From Streptomyces gelaticus (GTDB lineage: Bacteria; Actinomycetota; Actinomycetes; Streptomycetales; Streptomycetaceae): a DNA stretch of 64,000 nt. Position numbers and translations under genes: made by a program. Each line of letters opens with the position of its first letter. Positions within the stretch are counted from its first letter, which is position 1. The stretch lies in contig NZ_BMTF01000009.1 of assembly GCF_014649535.1 (NCBI RefSeq), forward strand, positions 62,001 through 126,000. Reading direction: 5' to 3'. Below are positions 34,005 through 43,071 of the stretch, piece after piece. The notes beneath the pieces are model-generated. The model searched no databases. It saw only the letters and a program-made list of their open reading frames with translations, and had not been told where the DNA came from.

Positions 34005-37000
34005 CGTGTGCCCCCTCGCAGCTCCACCAGATCGGCCAGTTCCGCATCGGTCAGTTCGGTCAGCGCCGCCTCGCCGGAGCCGAGCACCGCGTCCGCCAGG
34101 CCCTGCTTACGGGCCAGCATGCCGGCGATCCGGTCCTCGATGGTGCCCTCGGCGATCAGTCGGTGCACCTGCACCGGCTGGGTCTGTCCGATCCGGTACG
34201 CGCGGTCGGTGGCCTGCGCCTCGACGGCCGGGTTCCACCAACGGTCGAAGTGCACGACATGGCCGGCCCGGGTGAGGTTGAGCCCGGTGCCGGCTGCCTT
34301 CAACGACAGCAGGAAGACCGGGGCCTCGCCCGCCTGGAAGCGGTTGACCATCGCCTCGCGCTCCCCGACGGGTGTTCCGCCGTGCAGGAACTGCGTGCGC
34401 ACCCCGCGCGCCGCCAGATGCTGTTCGAGCAGCCGGGCCATCTGCACGTACTGCGTGAACACGAGCACGCTCGCCTCCTCCGCCAGGATCGTGTCGAGCA
34501 GCTCGTCCAGCAGCTCCACCTTTCCCGAACGGTTCTCGATCCGCGGCTCGTTCTCCTTGAGGTACTGCGCCGGGTGGTTGCAGATCTGCTTCAGCGCCGT
34601 CAGCAGCTTGACGACCAGGCCCCGCCGGGCGAAGCCGTCCGCGCCGGAGATCGCGGCCAGCGTCTCGCGCACCACCGCTTCGTACAGTCCTGTCTGTTCC
34701 GCCGTCAGCGAGACCGTGCGGTCCGTCTCCGTCTTCGGCGGCAGCTCCGGCGCGATCCCGGGGTCGGACTTGCGCCGCCGCAGCAGGAACGGCCGCACCA
34801 GCGCGGCCAGCCGCTCGGCAGCCGCCGGGTCACCGCCCTCCGCGGTCCGCGCGTATCGGGTACGGAAGGTGCCGAGCCGGCCCAGCAGACCCGGCGTCGT
34901 CCAGTCGAGGATCGCCCACAGCTCGGAGAGATTGTTCTCCACCGGAGTTCCGGTGAGCGCGACCCGGGCCTGTGCGCCGATCGTCCGCAGCTGTCTTGCC
35001 GTCGCCGAGTACGGGTTCTTCACGTGCTGTGCCTCGTCGGCGACCACCATGCCCCACCGGATCTCCGCGAGCTTCGCCGCGTCGAGCCGCATGGTGCCGT
35101 ACGTGGTGAGGACGAACTCGCCGTCCGCCAGGCCGGCCAGGCTGCGCGATCCGCCGTGGAAGCGGCGTACCGGTGTGCCCGGCGCGAACTTCTCGATCTC
35201 CCGCTGCCAGTTCCCCATGAGAGACGTCGGGCAGACCACCAGCGTCGGCCCGGCGGCCGATTCGACGGTCTGGCGGTGCAGATGCAGAGCGATGAGCGTG
35301 ATGGTCTTGCCGAGACCCATGTCGTCGGCGAGGCAGCCGCCGAGGCCGAGCGAGGTCATGGTGTGCAGCCAGTTCAGACCGCGCAGCTGATAGTCGCGCA
35401 GCGTGGCGGCGAGGGCCTCGGGCGGGCCGACCGGCTGTGGCCCGCCCTGCTGCCCGGCCGCCTCCGGGTCGGCCAGCCGGCGCCGCAGCCGCTCCAGCCA
35501 GCCGGTGGCCCGGACCTCGACCCGGTGCCCGCCGACCTCGGTGGAACCGGTCAGGACCGCACCCAGCGCGTCGATCGGCGTGACCTTGCGGTCCTGGGTC
35601 TCCCGGGCTCGCCGAGCCTCCTCGGGGTCGATCAGCACCCACTGGTCCCGCAGCCGCACCACCGGCCGGTTGGCCTCGGCGAGACGGTCGAGCTCGGCGC
35701 GGCTGAGCTTCTGATCACCCAGTGCGAACCACCAGTTGAACGCCAGCAGCGCGTCCGCGGACAGGAGCGGCGGCGCCTCGGAGCCGGTGCGCACCACCCC
35801 GTCGCGTTCCTCGCCCTCCGCGTCGTCGGGCGGGCCGATCACGGCGCGGGCGGTGAGCTTGCGGGCCAGCTGCTTGGGCCAGTGCACCTGGACCCCCGTC
35901 GCGGCCAGGGCTCGTCCGGCGGGGCCGAGGAGGTCGGCGAGCTCGTCGTCGGCCGGCTCCACGGAGTCGGGCACCGCGGCGGACAGCAGCGGGGACAGCG
36001 GAGGCCAGGCCCGCGCGGCCCGCCGGAGCGCCAGCAGGGCATCCATCCGGGCGCGCGGTCCGAAGGCCGCAGCGGTGGGCGCACCGCCCGACCAGACCTC
36101 GGCGGCGTCGGCGACCAGCGTCGGATCACTGACGCTGTGGATCTGCAGGACGGCCCGGAACGAAGGGCCGGCGGACCGCTCTTCGTCCTCGTCCGGCACG
36201 GTGAGCCCGGACACCTCAACCCGGAGCGAGAGCCGGACGCCCGCGTCGTGGCCGGCCGCGACATCGGTGGCCCAGGCGCGATGACCGGGCAAATGCTGCG
36301 GCTCATCGGCGGTGAAGGCCGGGCCGCCGCCGGCGAAAGATGCGGCGGGGGTGCGGGGCAGGCCGTCCGCCACCGCGTCGAGGAACGCGCGCAGCAGCTG
36401 CTCGGGTTCGGGCAGCAGCACGGGCTGCGCGGCTCCGTCGAGCGGCACGGCGTGGGCCAGGGGCGGCATCGAGGCCGCGAGTGTCCGGATCCGTGACTGG
36501 TCGTCGGGGGTCAGCGGACCGGCCCGCCAGGCGTCGTGGTCCGTCGCGCTCAGCCCCGGCAGCAACAGGCCCCGGGCGGCGAGTTGGAGGGCGAGGAGGG
36601 CGGCCGCTCCCCAGAATTCGGCCGCGTCGGAAGCGTGCGCCGAGGCCCGCGCACGCGTCAGCACCGGCAGCGCGTCCCGGATCGTCAGCAACCGTGCCGG
36701 TACGGCGTACGCCTGTGCGTCGGCGCCGACGACGGTCAGTTCCGCCACCGATCCGGGACCGTCGGGCGGGCTGCTGCCGTCCGGATGCCAGAAGGAGACC
36801 CGGCCGGTACGGGAGGGATCCCCGGGCAGGAAGACCACGGAGCAGGAGGAGAGTGCGGAGATCTCGGAGAGCGTTGCCGCAGGGAGTCTTTGCACAGTGA
36901 TGCCGAATTCCTCAAATTTGACTAGTGGGGTTGTCGGGTCGCCGAGGGTACCCCACGGGTACCCGCACTCATGAGCGGAATCGCTGTGATGCGAGCCACA

Positions 37001-37027
37001 TTCCGATCCGGAGGGGTGCCCGAGCAC
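34001..37027 (-). CDS. SNF2-family DEAD/DEAH-type ATPase
   Basis: Up to 1008 residues, counting from a GTG at 37027. The true start is uncertain: an internal GTG near 36895 (VQRLPAATLSE) is also possible, and neither has a strong ribosome binding site. The N-terminal half is the SNF2-associated region; the ATPase core follows with LADDMGLGKTITLIALHLH (about residue 565), VVADEAQHVKN (DEAQ box, about 660), and LTGTPVENNLSELWAI. The C-terminal lobe has VLVFTQYVQMARLLE, GGTPVGEREAMVNRF, FLLSLKAAGTGLNLT and the final RAYRIGQTQPVQVHR. It is a double-strand DNA translocase coupled to the SWIM gene. Confidence 0.9.
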   Translation of the reverse strand: MLGHPSGSECGSHHSDSAHECGYPWGTLGDPTTPLVKFEEFGITVQRLPAATLSEISALSSCSVVFLPGDPSRTGRVSFWHPDGSSPPDGPGSVAELTVVGADAQAYAVPARLLTIRDALPVLTRARASAHASDAAEFWGAAALLALQLAARGLLLPGLSATDHDAWRAGPLTPDDQSRIRTLAASMPPLAHAVPLDGAAQPVLLPEPEQLLRAFLDAVADGLPRTPAASFAGGGPAFTADEPQHLPGHRAWATDVAAGHDAGVRLSLRVEVSGLTVPDEDEERSAGPSFRAVLQIHSVSDPTLVADAAEVWSGGAPTAAAFGPRARMDALLALRRAARAWPPLSPLLSAAVPDSVEPADDELADLLGPAGRALAATGVQVHWPKQLARKLTARAVIGPPDDAEGEERDGVVRTGSEAPPLLSADALLAFNWWFALGDQKLSRAELDRLAEANRPVVRLRDQWVLIDPEEARRARETQDRKVTPIDALGAVLTGSTEVGGHRVEVRATGWLERLRRRLADPEAAGQQGGPQPVGPPEALAATLRDYQLRGLNWLHTMTSLGLGGCLADDMGLGKTITLIALHLHRQTVESAAGPTLVVCPTSLMGNWQREIEKFAPGTPVRRFHGGSRSLAGLADGEFVLTTYGTMRLDAAKLAEIRWGMVVADEAQHVKNPYSATARQLRTIGAQARVALTGTPVENNLSELWAILDWTTPGLLGRLGTFRTRYARTAEGGDPAAAERLAALVRPFLLRRRKSDPGIAPELPPKTETDRTVSLTAEQTGLYEAVVRETLAAISGADGFARRGLVVKLLTALKQICNHPAQYLKENEPRIENRSGKVELLDELLDTILAEEASVLVFTQYVQMARLLEQHLAARGVRTQFLHGGTPVGEREAMVNRFQAGEAPVFLLSLKAAGTGLNLTRAGHVVHFDRWWNPAVEAQATDRAYRIGQTQPVQVHRLIAEGTIEDRIAGMLARKQGLADAVLGSGEAALTELTDAELADLVELRGGTR

Positions 37028-37190
37028 TCCTCGGCCAGGAGCCTGCCGCGGTGCTGAGTGGTGACAGCACCCCCACCGGGGGAGGGGGTTTACCCCCCGG
37101 ATGGCCCGGGTGTTGGCGCCATGGTCGCCCCGTATCGGGTCCCCGTACTTTTCAACAGGTCAACGCCGCTTTCCAGAGACCGGAGACGTC

Positions 37191-38294
37191 ATGCCCCAGG
37201 CCATAGCCACCACAGCGGAAGGCACCCGCGACGGTGGGGAAAGTGCTGTAGCGGGAGGTGCGGCAGGCGCCGCGGGCACCGGAGGCACCGGCACCGGTCA
37301 GGCTCAGGGAAGCGACTTCGCGCCCTTGCTGCGGACAGTGAAGGGGCAGGGCCTCCTGGAGCGACGGACCGGGTGGTACGCAGTGGGCATCGCTGTCGAC
37401 CTGGCCGCCCTGGGCGCCGTGATCACCGGCATGTTCCTCCTCGGCAACACCTGGTGGACCCTGCTGCTCGCGCTGCCGCTGGCCGTTTTCTGGTCCCGTA
37501 TCGCGTTCGTCGGGCACGACGCCGGACACGCCCAGATAACCGGCAACCGCAGGACGGGGCGGGCCATCGGCCTTGTGCACGCCAACCTGCTGCTCGGCAT
37601 GAACGAGGCGTGGTGGAACGACAAGCACGCCCGCCACCACGCCAATCCCAATCACATCGACAAGGACCCGGACGTCGGCGTGGGCGCCCTCGTCTGGACC
37701 CAGAAGCAGGCGGCCCAGCGCGAGGGCTTCGCCCGTTGGCTCACCCGCAACCAGGCCCGCCTCTTCTTCCCGATGCTGCTCCTCGAAGGCATCGCGCTGA
37801 AGATCTCCGGCTTCCAGTACCTGCGACAGCAGCCCGCCCGGGAACGAGCCCTCTCGGCGCTCCTCCTCGTCGCCCACCTGGGCCTCTACGCAACACTGCT
37901 GCTCACCGTCCTGTCGCCGGGCAAGGCCGTCGTCTTCGCGCTCGTTCACCACGCGCTGTTCGGGCTCCACCTGGGCATGGCCTTCGCGCCGAACCACAAG
38001 GGCATGGAGATGCCGGACCCCGACGGCGACCGCTGGGGCCACCTCCAGCGCCAGGTGCTCACCTCGCGCAACGTACGCGGCGGAATCCTCACCGACTGGT
38101 TCCTCGGCGGCCTCAACTACCAGATCGAGCACCACCTCTTCCCGAGCATGCCACGCCCTCATCTGCGCCTGGCACAGCCCATGGTGCGCGCCCACTGCCA
38201 GGCACTGGGCATGCCGTACACGGAGACCGGACTGATCGAGTCCTACCGGCAGGCACTGCGGCACATGCACGAGGTCGGCGAACCCCTGAGGTGA
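37191..38294 (+). CDS. Membrane fatty acid desaturase
   Basis: 367 residues from ATG 37191, with GGAG five bases upstream. Three histidine boxes that bind the di-iron centre are present: HDAGH (about residue 109), HARHH (about 146) and QIEHH (about 311). Two pairs of hydrophobic helices surround them (about 65-110 and 215-260). The N-terminal 40 residues are Gly/Ala-rich. This is the front-end/acyl-lipid desaturase class that places double bonds in membrane fatty acids, probably in response to temperature. No two-component system or ferredoxin gene is adjacent. Confidence 0.9.
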   Translation: MPQAIATTAEGTRDGGESAVAGGAAGAAGTGGTGTGQAQGSDFAPLLRTVKGQGLLERRTGWYAVGIAVDLAALGAVITGMFLLGNTWWTLLLALPLAVFWSRIAFVGHDAGHAQITGNRRTGRAIGLVHANLLLGMNEAWWNDKHARHHANPNHIDKDPDVGVGALVWTQKQAAQREGFARWLTRNQARLFFPMLLLEGIALKISGFQYLRQQPARERALSALLLVAHLGLYATLLLTVLSPGKAVVFALVHHALFGLHLGMAFAPNHKGMEMPDPDGDRWGHLQRQVLTSRNVRGGILTDWFLGGLNYQIEHHLFPSMPRPHLRLAQPMVRAHCQALGMPYTETGLIESYRQALRHMHEVGEPLR

Positions 38295-38377
38295 GTCATC
38301 GGCCCGCCGGAACAGATGGACACGCACGCGCGTTCTCAGAGCAGATGCGGCTTCTGGCCGCGAAGGAGGCATGGGCC

Positions 38378-38560
38378 ATGTCGAACAGCGCGAAGATCGC
38401 CATCGGCGGAGTGGTCGCAGCGGTCATCCTGATGCCGTTCATCGGTTTCTGGCTGTCGCTGCTGGTTCTGGTCGGCGTGCCGGCGATCGCGTATCTGATG
38501 CTGGACCCCGGCCAGCGGCGCCGGCTCCGCAGGATCACCCGCAAGGAAATAGGCCGCTGA
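38378..38560 (+). CDS. Small two-helix membrane protein
   Basis: 60 residues. ATG 38378 is preceded by AAGGAGG at 9 bases. Two hydrophobic segments (about 6-26 and 27-42) are followed by a strongly basic tail, RRRLRRITRKEIGR. No known domain. It follows the desaturase by 83 bases on the same strand and may be its co-transcribed partner. Confidence 0.75.
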   Translation: MSNSAKIAIGGVVAAVILMPFIGFWLSLLVLVGVPAIAYLMLDPGQRRRLRRITRKEIGR

Positions 38561-38688
38561 GCGAGGGCTCCGCACTGTGCGGGGCGGTGGCTGCGGTCCG
38601 CGGTCGGCATCGGGGCGCGTGCGGTCCGCAGGAGTGGCCGGACGGCGGGGTCCGACCGCGCACGCGACCGCCGAGCCCGGAGCCCGGC

Positions 38689-39720
38689 TCAGGCCGGCCG
38701 TACCGCGAGCGCGTCCAGAGCCTTCAGCAGACGGGGCAGCTCGGCGCCGCGCCCGACCGGCAGCACTTCGCCCGGCTCCTCGTCCAGCAGGACGAACGCG
38801 ATGTCGTCGGTCCGGGCGACCAGGGACCAGCCGGGGCCGTCGGCACGCAGCATCCGGGCGTCTCCCGCGGCGAAGGAGGACCGGACGCGGCCGGGTGGCG
38901 GCGGGGCGTCGATGTACCCCTGAGCCTGCGCGAGCGCCCGCCGCACACCGCGGTGCACTCCGGAGGAGGCACCCGCGGCCGGGGCCTCGGTGCCGGCTTC
39001 GGACTCGGCGACGGTTTCGGACCCGGTCTCGACGTCCACCTCGACCTCAACCTCAAGCTCTGCCTCAGGCTCAGGTTCGGGCCCGGATTCGGCGGTGGCC
39101 TCGGCCGCGGGAGCCGAGCCGGCGGCCCCGGCCTCCGGCTCGGCTCCCGGGTCGGCCTCGGCGGGGCCCGCTCCGGGCGGGGCGGTGAAGGCCGTCGCGT
39201 CGTCGATCTGCTCGCGCCAAGCGGTCCACTGGTGCGCTATCTCGTCCGCTCCCATCCGCCGCTGGGCCGGACCCCACGCGTCCGTGTCCGGCGGTGCCAG
39301 CGGCGCCGGAGCGGTGCCCTCGGCCTCCGGGTCCGGCAGCGGATCGTGCGGCGCGGCCACGCCCGGAGCGGCGACCGCCACCGGGAGGGGCCAGCCGGGC
39401 AGCGCGCAGACCACCGAGCGGTCGTCGGGGGAGAGGTCGTACTCCATGCCGCAGTCCCAGGCCGCGATCGCGACGGCGACCAGCGACACGTCGTCGACGA
39501 CGACGGTCCATCGCGCACCGCTGCCGTCCTGGCCGAGCACCAGCCCGTATCCCTCGGCGCAGGGTTCGACCGCGAGCGCCGCGCACGCGGCCGGGTAGTC
39601 GTCTCCGAGAACGCTGGGGAACTGTGCCGGTGTCAGCAGCACCGCGGTCAGCACATACAGTGCGTCGTCGTCGGCGACTGTGTCGTTCGGCGCGGCCACG
39701 GCACCCTCCTCGTCCGTCAT
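38689..39720 (-). CDS. Hypothetical protein with acidic low-complexity middle
   Basis: 343 residues. ATG 39720 has GGAAG upstream and fits better than a longer in-frame start. The N-terminal 120 residues look like one globular domain (LYVLTAVLLTPAQFPSVLGD, then WTVVVDDVSLVAVAIAAWDC). A Glu/Ala/Pro-rich linker with a run of E-V-E-V residues lies at about 210-260. The C-terminal 70 residues (SFAAGDARMLRADGPGW, then TDDIAFVLLDEEPGEVLPVG) form a second domain. I do not recognise it. It lies 96 bases downstream of another small gene on the same strand. Confidence 0.75.
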   Translation of the reverse strand: MTDEEGAVAAPNDTVADDDALYVLTAVLLTPAQFPSVLGDDYPAACAALAVEPCAEGYGLVLGQDGSGARWTVVVDDVSLVAVAIAAWDCGMEYDLSPDDRSVVCALPGWPLPVAVAAPGVAAPHDPLPDPEAEGTAPAPLAPPDTDAWGPAQRRMGADEIAHQWTAWREQIDDATAFTAPPGAGPAEADPGAEPEAGAAGSAPAAEATAESGPEPEPEAELEVEVEVDVETGSETVAESEAGTEAPAAGASSGVHRGVRRALAQAQGYIDAPPPPGRVRSSFAAGDARMLRADGPGWSLVARTDDIAFVLLDEEPGEVLPVGRGAELPRLLKALDALAVRPA

Positions 39721-39816
39721 CGTCTTCCGTCGGCGCACCTTAACGAGTGAGTAACCCACTCGTCGAGGCCCTGACAAGGGAAGACAGCTGAGCTGTGGGG
39801 CGACGGACGGCGCTGC

Positions 39817-40125
39817 TCAATCGGAGGGGAGACCGAGCAGCGCGCGGGCCACTGTCTGCGGCGACTCGCCCCGCTCGCGGGCCAGTGCGATGACGGCCCG
39901 GCAGGCCAGCTCGCTGACGCCGAAGGAGAGCGCCTCGGGCGACACCCAGCCGCTCGCCTCGTCGATCCGTGCTTGATCCTCCTCCGCGGACGCCGCGACG
40001 AAAGTGGCAGCAGCCTCGAAGAGATTGTGCTGCTTGCGCCGGCCCTCCTTGGCAGGCGCCGTGGGCCGGTCCCCCTTGCGGTCGGGGGTGACAACCTTCC
40101 GCAGGCCGCCGATTATGTCGATCAT
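39817..40125 (-). CDS. Small hypothetical protein
   Basis: 102 residues from ATG 40125. The N-terminus MIDIIGGLRKVV is followed by a charged, helical chain (KQHNLFEAAATFVAASAEED, then LACRAVIALARERGESPQTV) ending in GLPSD. No signal peptide. No known domain. It lies upstream of the acidic hypothetical gene and is divergent from the MpaB-like gene; it may form a two-gene unit with the former. Confidence 0.65.
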   Translation of the reverse strand: MIDIIGGLRKVVTPDRKGDRPTAPAKEGRRKQHNLFEAAATFVAASAEEDQARIDEASGWVSPEALSFGVSELACRAVIALARERGESPQTVARALLGLPSD

Positions 40126-40236
40126 GGGGACCGCCTTCCCGAGGAGCTGTGCGTGCGTGACGTGCCGGTTCCTGCTTGTGGTGTTCCCCGCCGACGTAGA
40201 GTTGGACCTTCGGCGGATACAAGGGGGGCAAGTGCG

Positions 40237-41139
40237 GTGAAGCGGTACGACAGGCTGAAGGAGATTCAGCGTCTCGATCCGGAGCGGGACTTTCTTCGAA
40301 TCTACCGGATCACGGCAACCTATGAGTTCCCCTGGGACATCACCCGCGCTCTCGAACTGGCCCTCTACCGCACCTACGCCGTTCCCAGCATTGGCCGACT
40401 CCTGTCACGGACGGCCCAGTTGACGGAGCGTTCGCAGAAGCGCTACGACGACACCGCACTGCTCCTCGACACGGTTCTGGAGCACGGCTTCGACAGCGGC
40501 ACGGGGCGTACGGCTCTCCGCCGGATCAATCAGATGCACCGCAGTTACGACATCAGCAACGACGACATGCGCTATGTGCTGTGCACTTTCGTCGTCACCC
40601 CGAAGCGCTGGCTGGACAGATATGGCTGGCGCCGGCTCTCCGCCCACGAATTGAGGGCCTGCGCCGCCTACTACCGGACCCTGGGCGCACACATGGGAAT
40701 CAAGGAACTGCCCCTCACGTACGAGGACTTCGAGCGAACCCTCGACACGTACGAGGCCGAACACTTCGCCTGGGACGAAGGGGGACGCCGCGTCTCCGAC
40801 GCCACCTTGGACCTGATGGGCTCCTGGTATCCGAGCCCCCTGGCGCCCGTCGCGCGCAAGGCCGCCCTCGCGCTGCTCGACGATTCCTTGCTGCGGGCCT
40901 TCCGGTACGAACGCCCCGGCCCCGTGGCCCGCGGTCTCACGCACGGCGCTCTGCGGCTGAGGGCGCGGGCGGTACGACTCCTGCCGCCGCGTTCCACCCC
41001 GCACTACGCCCGGCAGAACCCGGAGATCAAGGGCTACCCGGACGGCTACGAGGTCTCCGGGCTGGGGACGTTCCCGGTCCCGGGCGTCCGAGGCTGCCCG
41101 GTTCCGCACGACCGGCGCTCCGAGACGCCGGTGGAGTGA
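40237..41139 (+). CDS. MpaB-like (DUF2236) haem oxygenase family protein
   Basis: 300 residues from GTG 40237, with GGGGGG upstream. Helical family features: YEFPWDITRALELALYRTYA near the N-terminus, RINQMHRSYDISNDDMRYVL (with the conserved His) in the middle, and RYGWRRLSAHELRACAAYYR. The family includes latex-clearing Lcp and the mycophenolic acid oxygenase MpaB, which bind haem b and cleave or oxidise hydrophobic substrates. No signal peptide is seen, so it is intracellular. Substrate unknown. Confidence 0.82.
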   Translation: MKRYDRLKEIQRLDPERDFLRIYRITATYEFPWDITRALELALYRTYAVPSIGRLLSRTAQLTERSQKRYDDTALLLDTVLEHGFDSGTGRTALRRINQMHRSYDISNDDMRYVLCTFVVTPKRWLDRYGWRRLSAHELRACAAYYRTLGAHMGIKELPLTYEDFERTLDTYEAEHFAWDEGGRRVSDATLDLMGSWYPSPLAPVARKAALALLDDSLLRAFRYERPGPVARGLTHGALRLRARAVRLLPPRSTPHYARQNPEIKGYPDGYEVSGLGTFPVPGVRGCPVPHDRRSETPVE

Positions 41140-41140
41140 G

Positions 41141-41166
41141 CACGAGGGGACGGGGTGGGCGGTTCA
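41141..41166 (-). promoter_or_regulatory. Isolated match to the ECF promoter signature
   Basis: TGAACCG (41160-41166) and CGTG (41141-41144) on the minus strand, again 15 bases apart. The TGA is the methyltransferase stop codon, and the site would direct transcription antisense into the MpaB-like gene. It lies 14 kb from the main cluster and may be chance. Confidence 0.25.
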
Positions 41167-41763
41167 GGGCGTCCGTACGGCGAGGGCGAGGAAGCGGTCG
41201 TCCTCATCGGTGTACGAATCGAGCCGCCAGCCCGAACACGCCAGCAGCGGGCGGAGGTTGTGCTCGGCCCGCAGATCGTCTTCCGTGATCCGGCGGCCGT
41301 GGCGTGCCGCCAGGGCCGCCCGCCCGACGGGGTGGAAGAGCGCCAGCCGTCCGCCCGGCCGGACCACCCGTGCCAGCTCCGCCAGGTCGGGGCCGGGGTG
41401 CGGGAGATGGGAGATCAGCCCGGCCGCGAAGACCGCGTCGAGGGCCCGCGACCGCAGAGGCAGCCGGGCGGCATCGGCGAGGAGCAGCACCCCCTCGCGG
41501 TCGCGCCCCGCCCGTACCGCGGCCTCCAGCATCGCCGGCGTCAGGTCCGCACCCAGGACCGTGCCCCGCGGCCCGACGGCTGCCCGCAGAGCGGGAAGCG
41601 CCCGCCCCGTGCCGCAGCCGATGTCGAGCACCGCGTCACCCGGGCGCAGCGAGAGGGAGTCGGCGGCGGCTTCGTAGGCGGGCCCGTCGTCGGGGAAACG
41701 GGTGTCCCAGCCCGCGGCTCGCGCGGTGAAGAATTCCTGGACGTGTCTGTGGTCGTCGGCCAT
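41164..41763 (-). CDS. Class I SAM-dependent methyltransferase
   Basis: 199 residues from the ATG at 41763; a second in-frame ATG at 41781 is possible and neither has a clear ribosome binding site. Motif I is VLDIGCGTGRALPALR (about residues 49-64), with the acidic residue of motif II in LGADLTPAML. The post-I region DREGVLLLADAARLPL and ELARVVRPGGRLALF (motif III) follow. It belongs to the Methyltransf_11/UbiE-like group, small-molecule type; the substrate is unknown. Confidence 0.82.
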   Translation of the reverse strand: MADDHRHVQEFFTARAAGWDTRFPDDGPAYEAAADSLSLRPGDAVLDIGCGTGRALPALRAAVGPRGTVLGADLTPAMLEAAVRAGRDREGVLLLADAARLPLRSRALDAVFAAGLISHLPHPGPDLAELARVVRPGGRLALFHPVGRAALAARHGRRITEDDLRAEHNLRPLLACSGWRLDSYTDEDDRFLALAVRTP

Positions 41764-41955
41764 ACGGACATGGTCGCGCATGACGTGCCCGTCGGCAGGC
41801 TCGCCGTTCGGCCCACGAGGCGGTCGACTCTTGCGCGAGCACTCCGAGGCGTGTCCGGGCAATCGCCGCCCGGCCCGCGCGGGCCCCGACTCCCCGCCCC
41901 GAGGGAACGGAGGGGGCGAAAGGGCCCGCGCGGATTGCGCGTGTACGTCTTCCCG

Positions 41956-42531
41956 TCAGACGTTGACGCCGTAGTCGGACGCGATGCCCGCCAGGCCCGA
42001 GGCGTAACCCTGGCCGACCGCGCGGAACTTCCACTCCGCACCGTGCCGGTACAGCTCGCCGAAGACCATGGCGGTCTCCGTCGAGGCGTCCTCGCTGAGG
42101 TCGTATCGGGCCAGTTCGACGTTGTTGGCGCGGTTCACCACGCGGATGAACGCGTTGCGGACCTGACCGAAGCTCTGTCCGCGGCTCTGTGCGTCGTGAA
42201 TGGAGACCGGGAACACGATCTTGGCCACATCCGCCGGGACCGCCGACAGATCCACATTGATGGACTCGTCGTCGCCCTCGCCCTCACCGGTCAGGTTGTC
42301 GCCGGTGTGCTGAACCGAACCGTCCGGGCTCGTGAGGTTGTTGTAGAAGACGAAGTGCAGGTCGGACAGGACCTTGCCCGCGTTCGAGCACAGCAGTGCG
42401 CTCGCGTCCAGGTCGTGGTCCGCGCCCGTCGTCGTCCGTACGTCCCAGCCCAGGCCGACCGTCACTGCGGTCAGGCCGGGTGCCTCCTTCGACAAGGAGA
42501 CGTTGCCGCCCTTGGCCAGGGTCACACCCAT
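41956..42531 (-). CDS. TerD-family calcium-binding protein
   Basis: 191 residues from ATG 42531, with GGAGG 7-8 bases upstream. The sequence matches TerD throughout: [72 protein letters not shown] and [20 protein letters not shown]. The acidic loops bind two calcium ions. Streptomyces carry many TerD copies linked to tellurite and general stress tolerance and to development. This copy stands alone. Confidence 0.92.
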   Translation of the reverse strand: MGVTLAKGGNVSLSKEAPGLTAVTVGLGWDVRTTTGADHDLDASALLCSNAGKVLSDLHFVFYNNLTSPDGSVQHTGDNLTGEGEGDDESINVDLSAVPADVAKIVFPVSIHDAQSRGQSFGQVRNAFIRVVNRANNVELARYDLSEDASTETAMVFGELYRHGAEWKFRAVGQGYASGLAGIASDYGVNV

Positions 42532-42690
42532 GAAACATCCTCCATCGATCCAGTGGTCCAGCGATTCGGTGAACGGCGCCGCTTCGGCCGTCACCGGGTC
42601 AACGACGGCGTCGTGACCATGGTTCCCATGCTTGCGCAAGCCCTGAAGTGAACGTCCGCGAGGTCTACCGTACGTTGGTGGGCCGGGGCC

Positions 42691-42879
42691 CTAGGCGCGT
42701 GGGTCGGTACGGGGTCCCTGTGCGTCGGCCTCCTTCATGGCCTTCGCCTCACTCTTCAGGATCCGCATGGATTTGCCCAGGGCTCGGGCCGTTTCCGGCA
42801 GTTTCTTCGAGCCGAACAGTGCGATCACCACGATCGCCAGGATCAACAGGTGCCAGGGTTCGAGACCGTTGCGCAACAT
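42691..42879 (-). CDS. tatA: Sec-independent translocase subunit TatA (orphan copy)
   Basis: 62 residues. One hydrophobic helix (WHLLILAIVVIALFG) leads into the conserved FG-x-KKLPETARALGKSMRI amphipathic helix; the C-terminus is short and charged. This is the pore-forming TatA fold. No tatB or tatC gene is beside it, so it is an extra copy. Confidence 0.9.
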   Translation of the reverse strand: MLRNGLEPWHLLILAIVVIALFGSKKLPETARALGKSMRILKSEAKAMKEADAQGPRTDPRA

Positions 42880-43071
42880 GTGCGTCCCGCCCTTCCTTTC
42901 GTTGCTTCGGCCGGTGTTTCCGCTCGGCTTTCGCGGACGGTGCGGCAGGCTGACTATGGGCAGGTCCGATGATCCACTCGAACATCAATACTTGCTACAT
43001 TGCGCAACTGTACAACCATGGAGGGATGGATCACGTCCTCCCCCATGGAAACCGGACGGACGGGGAGGCCG

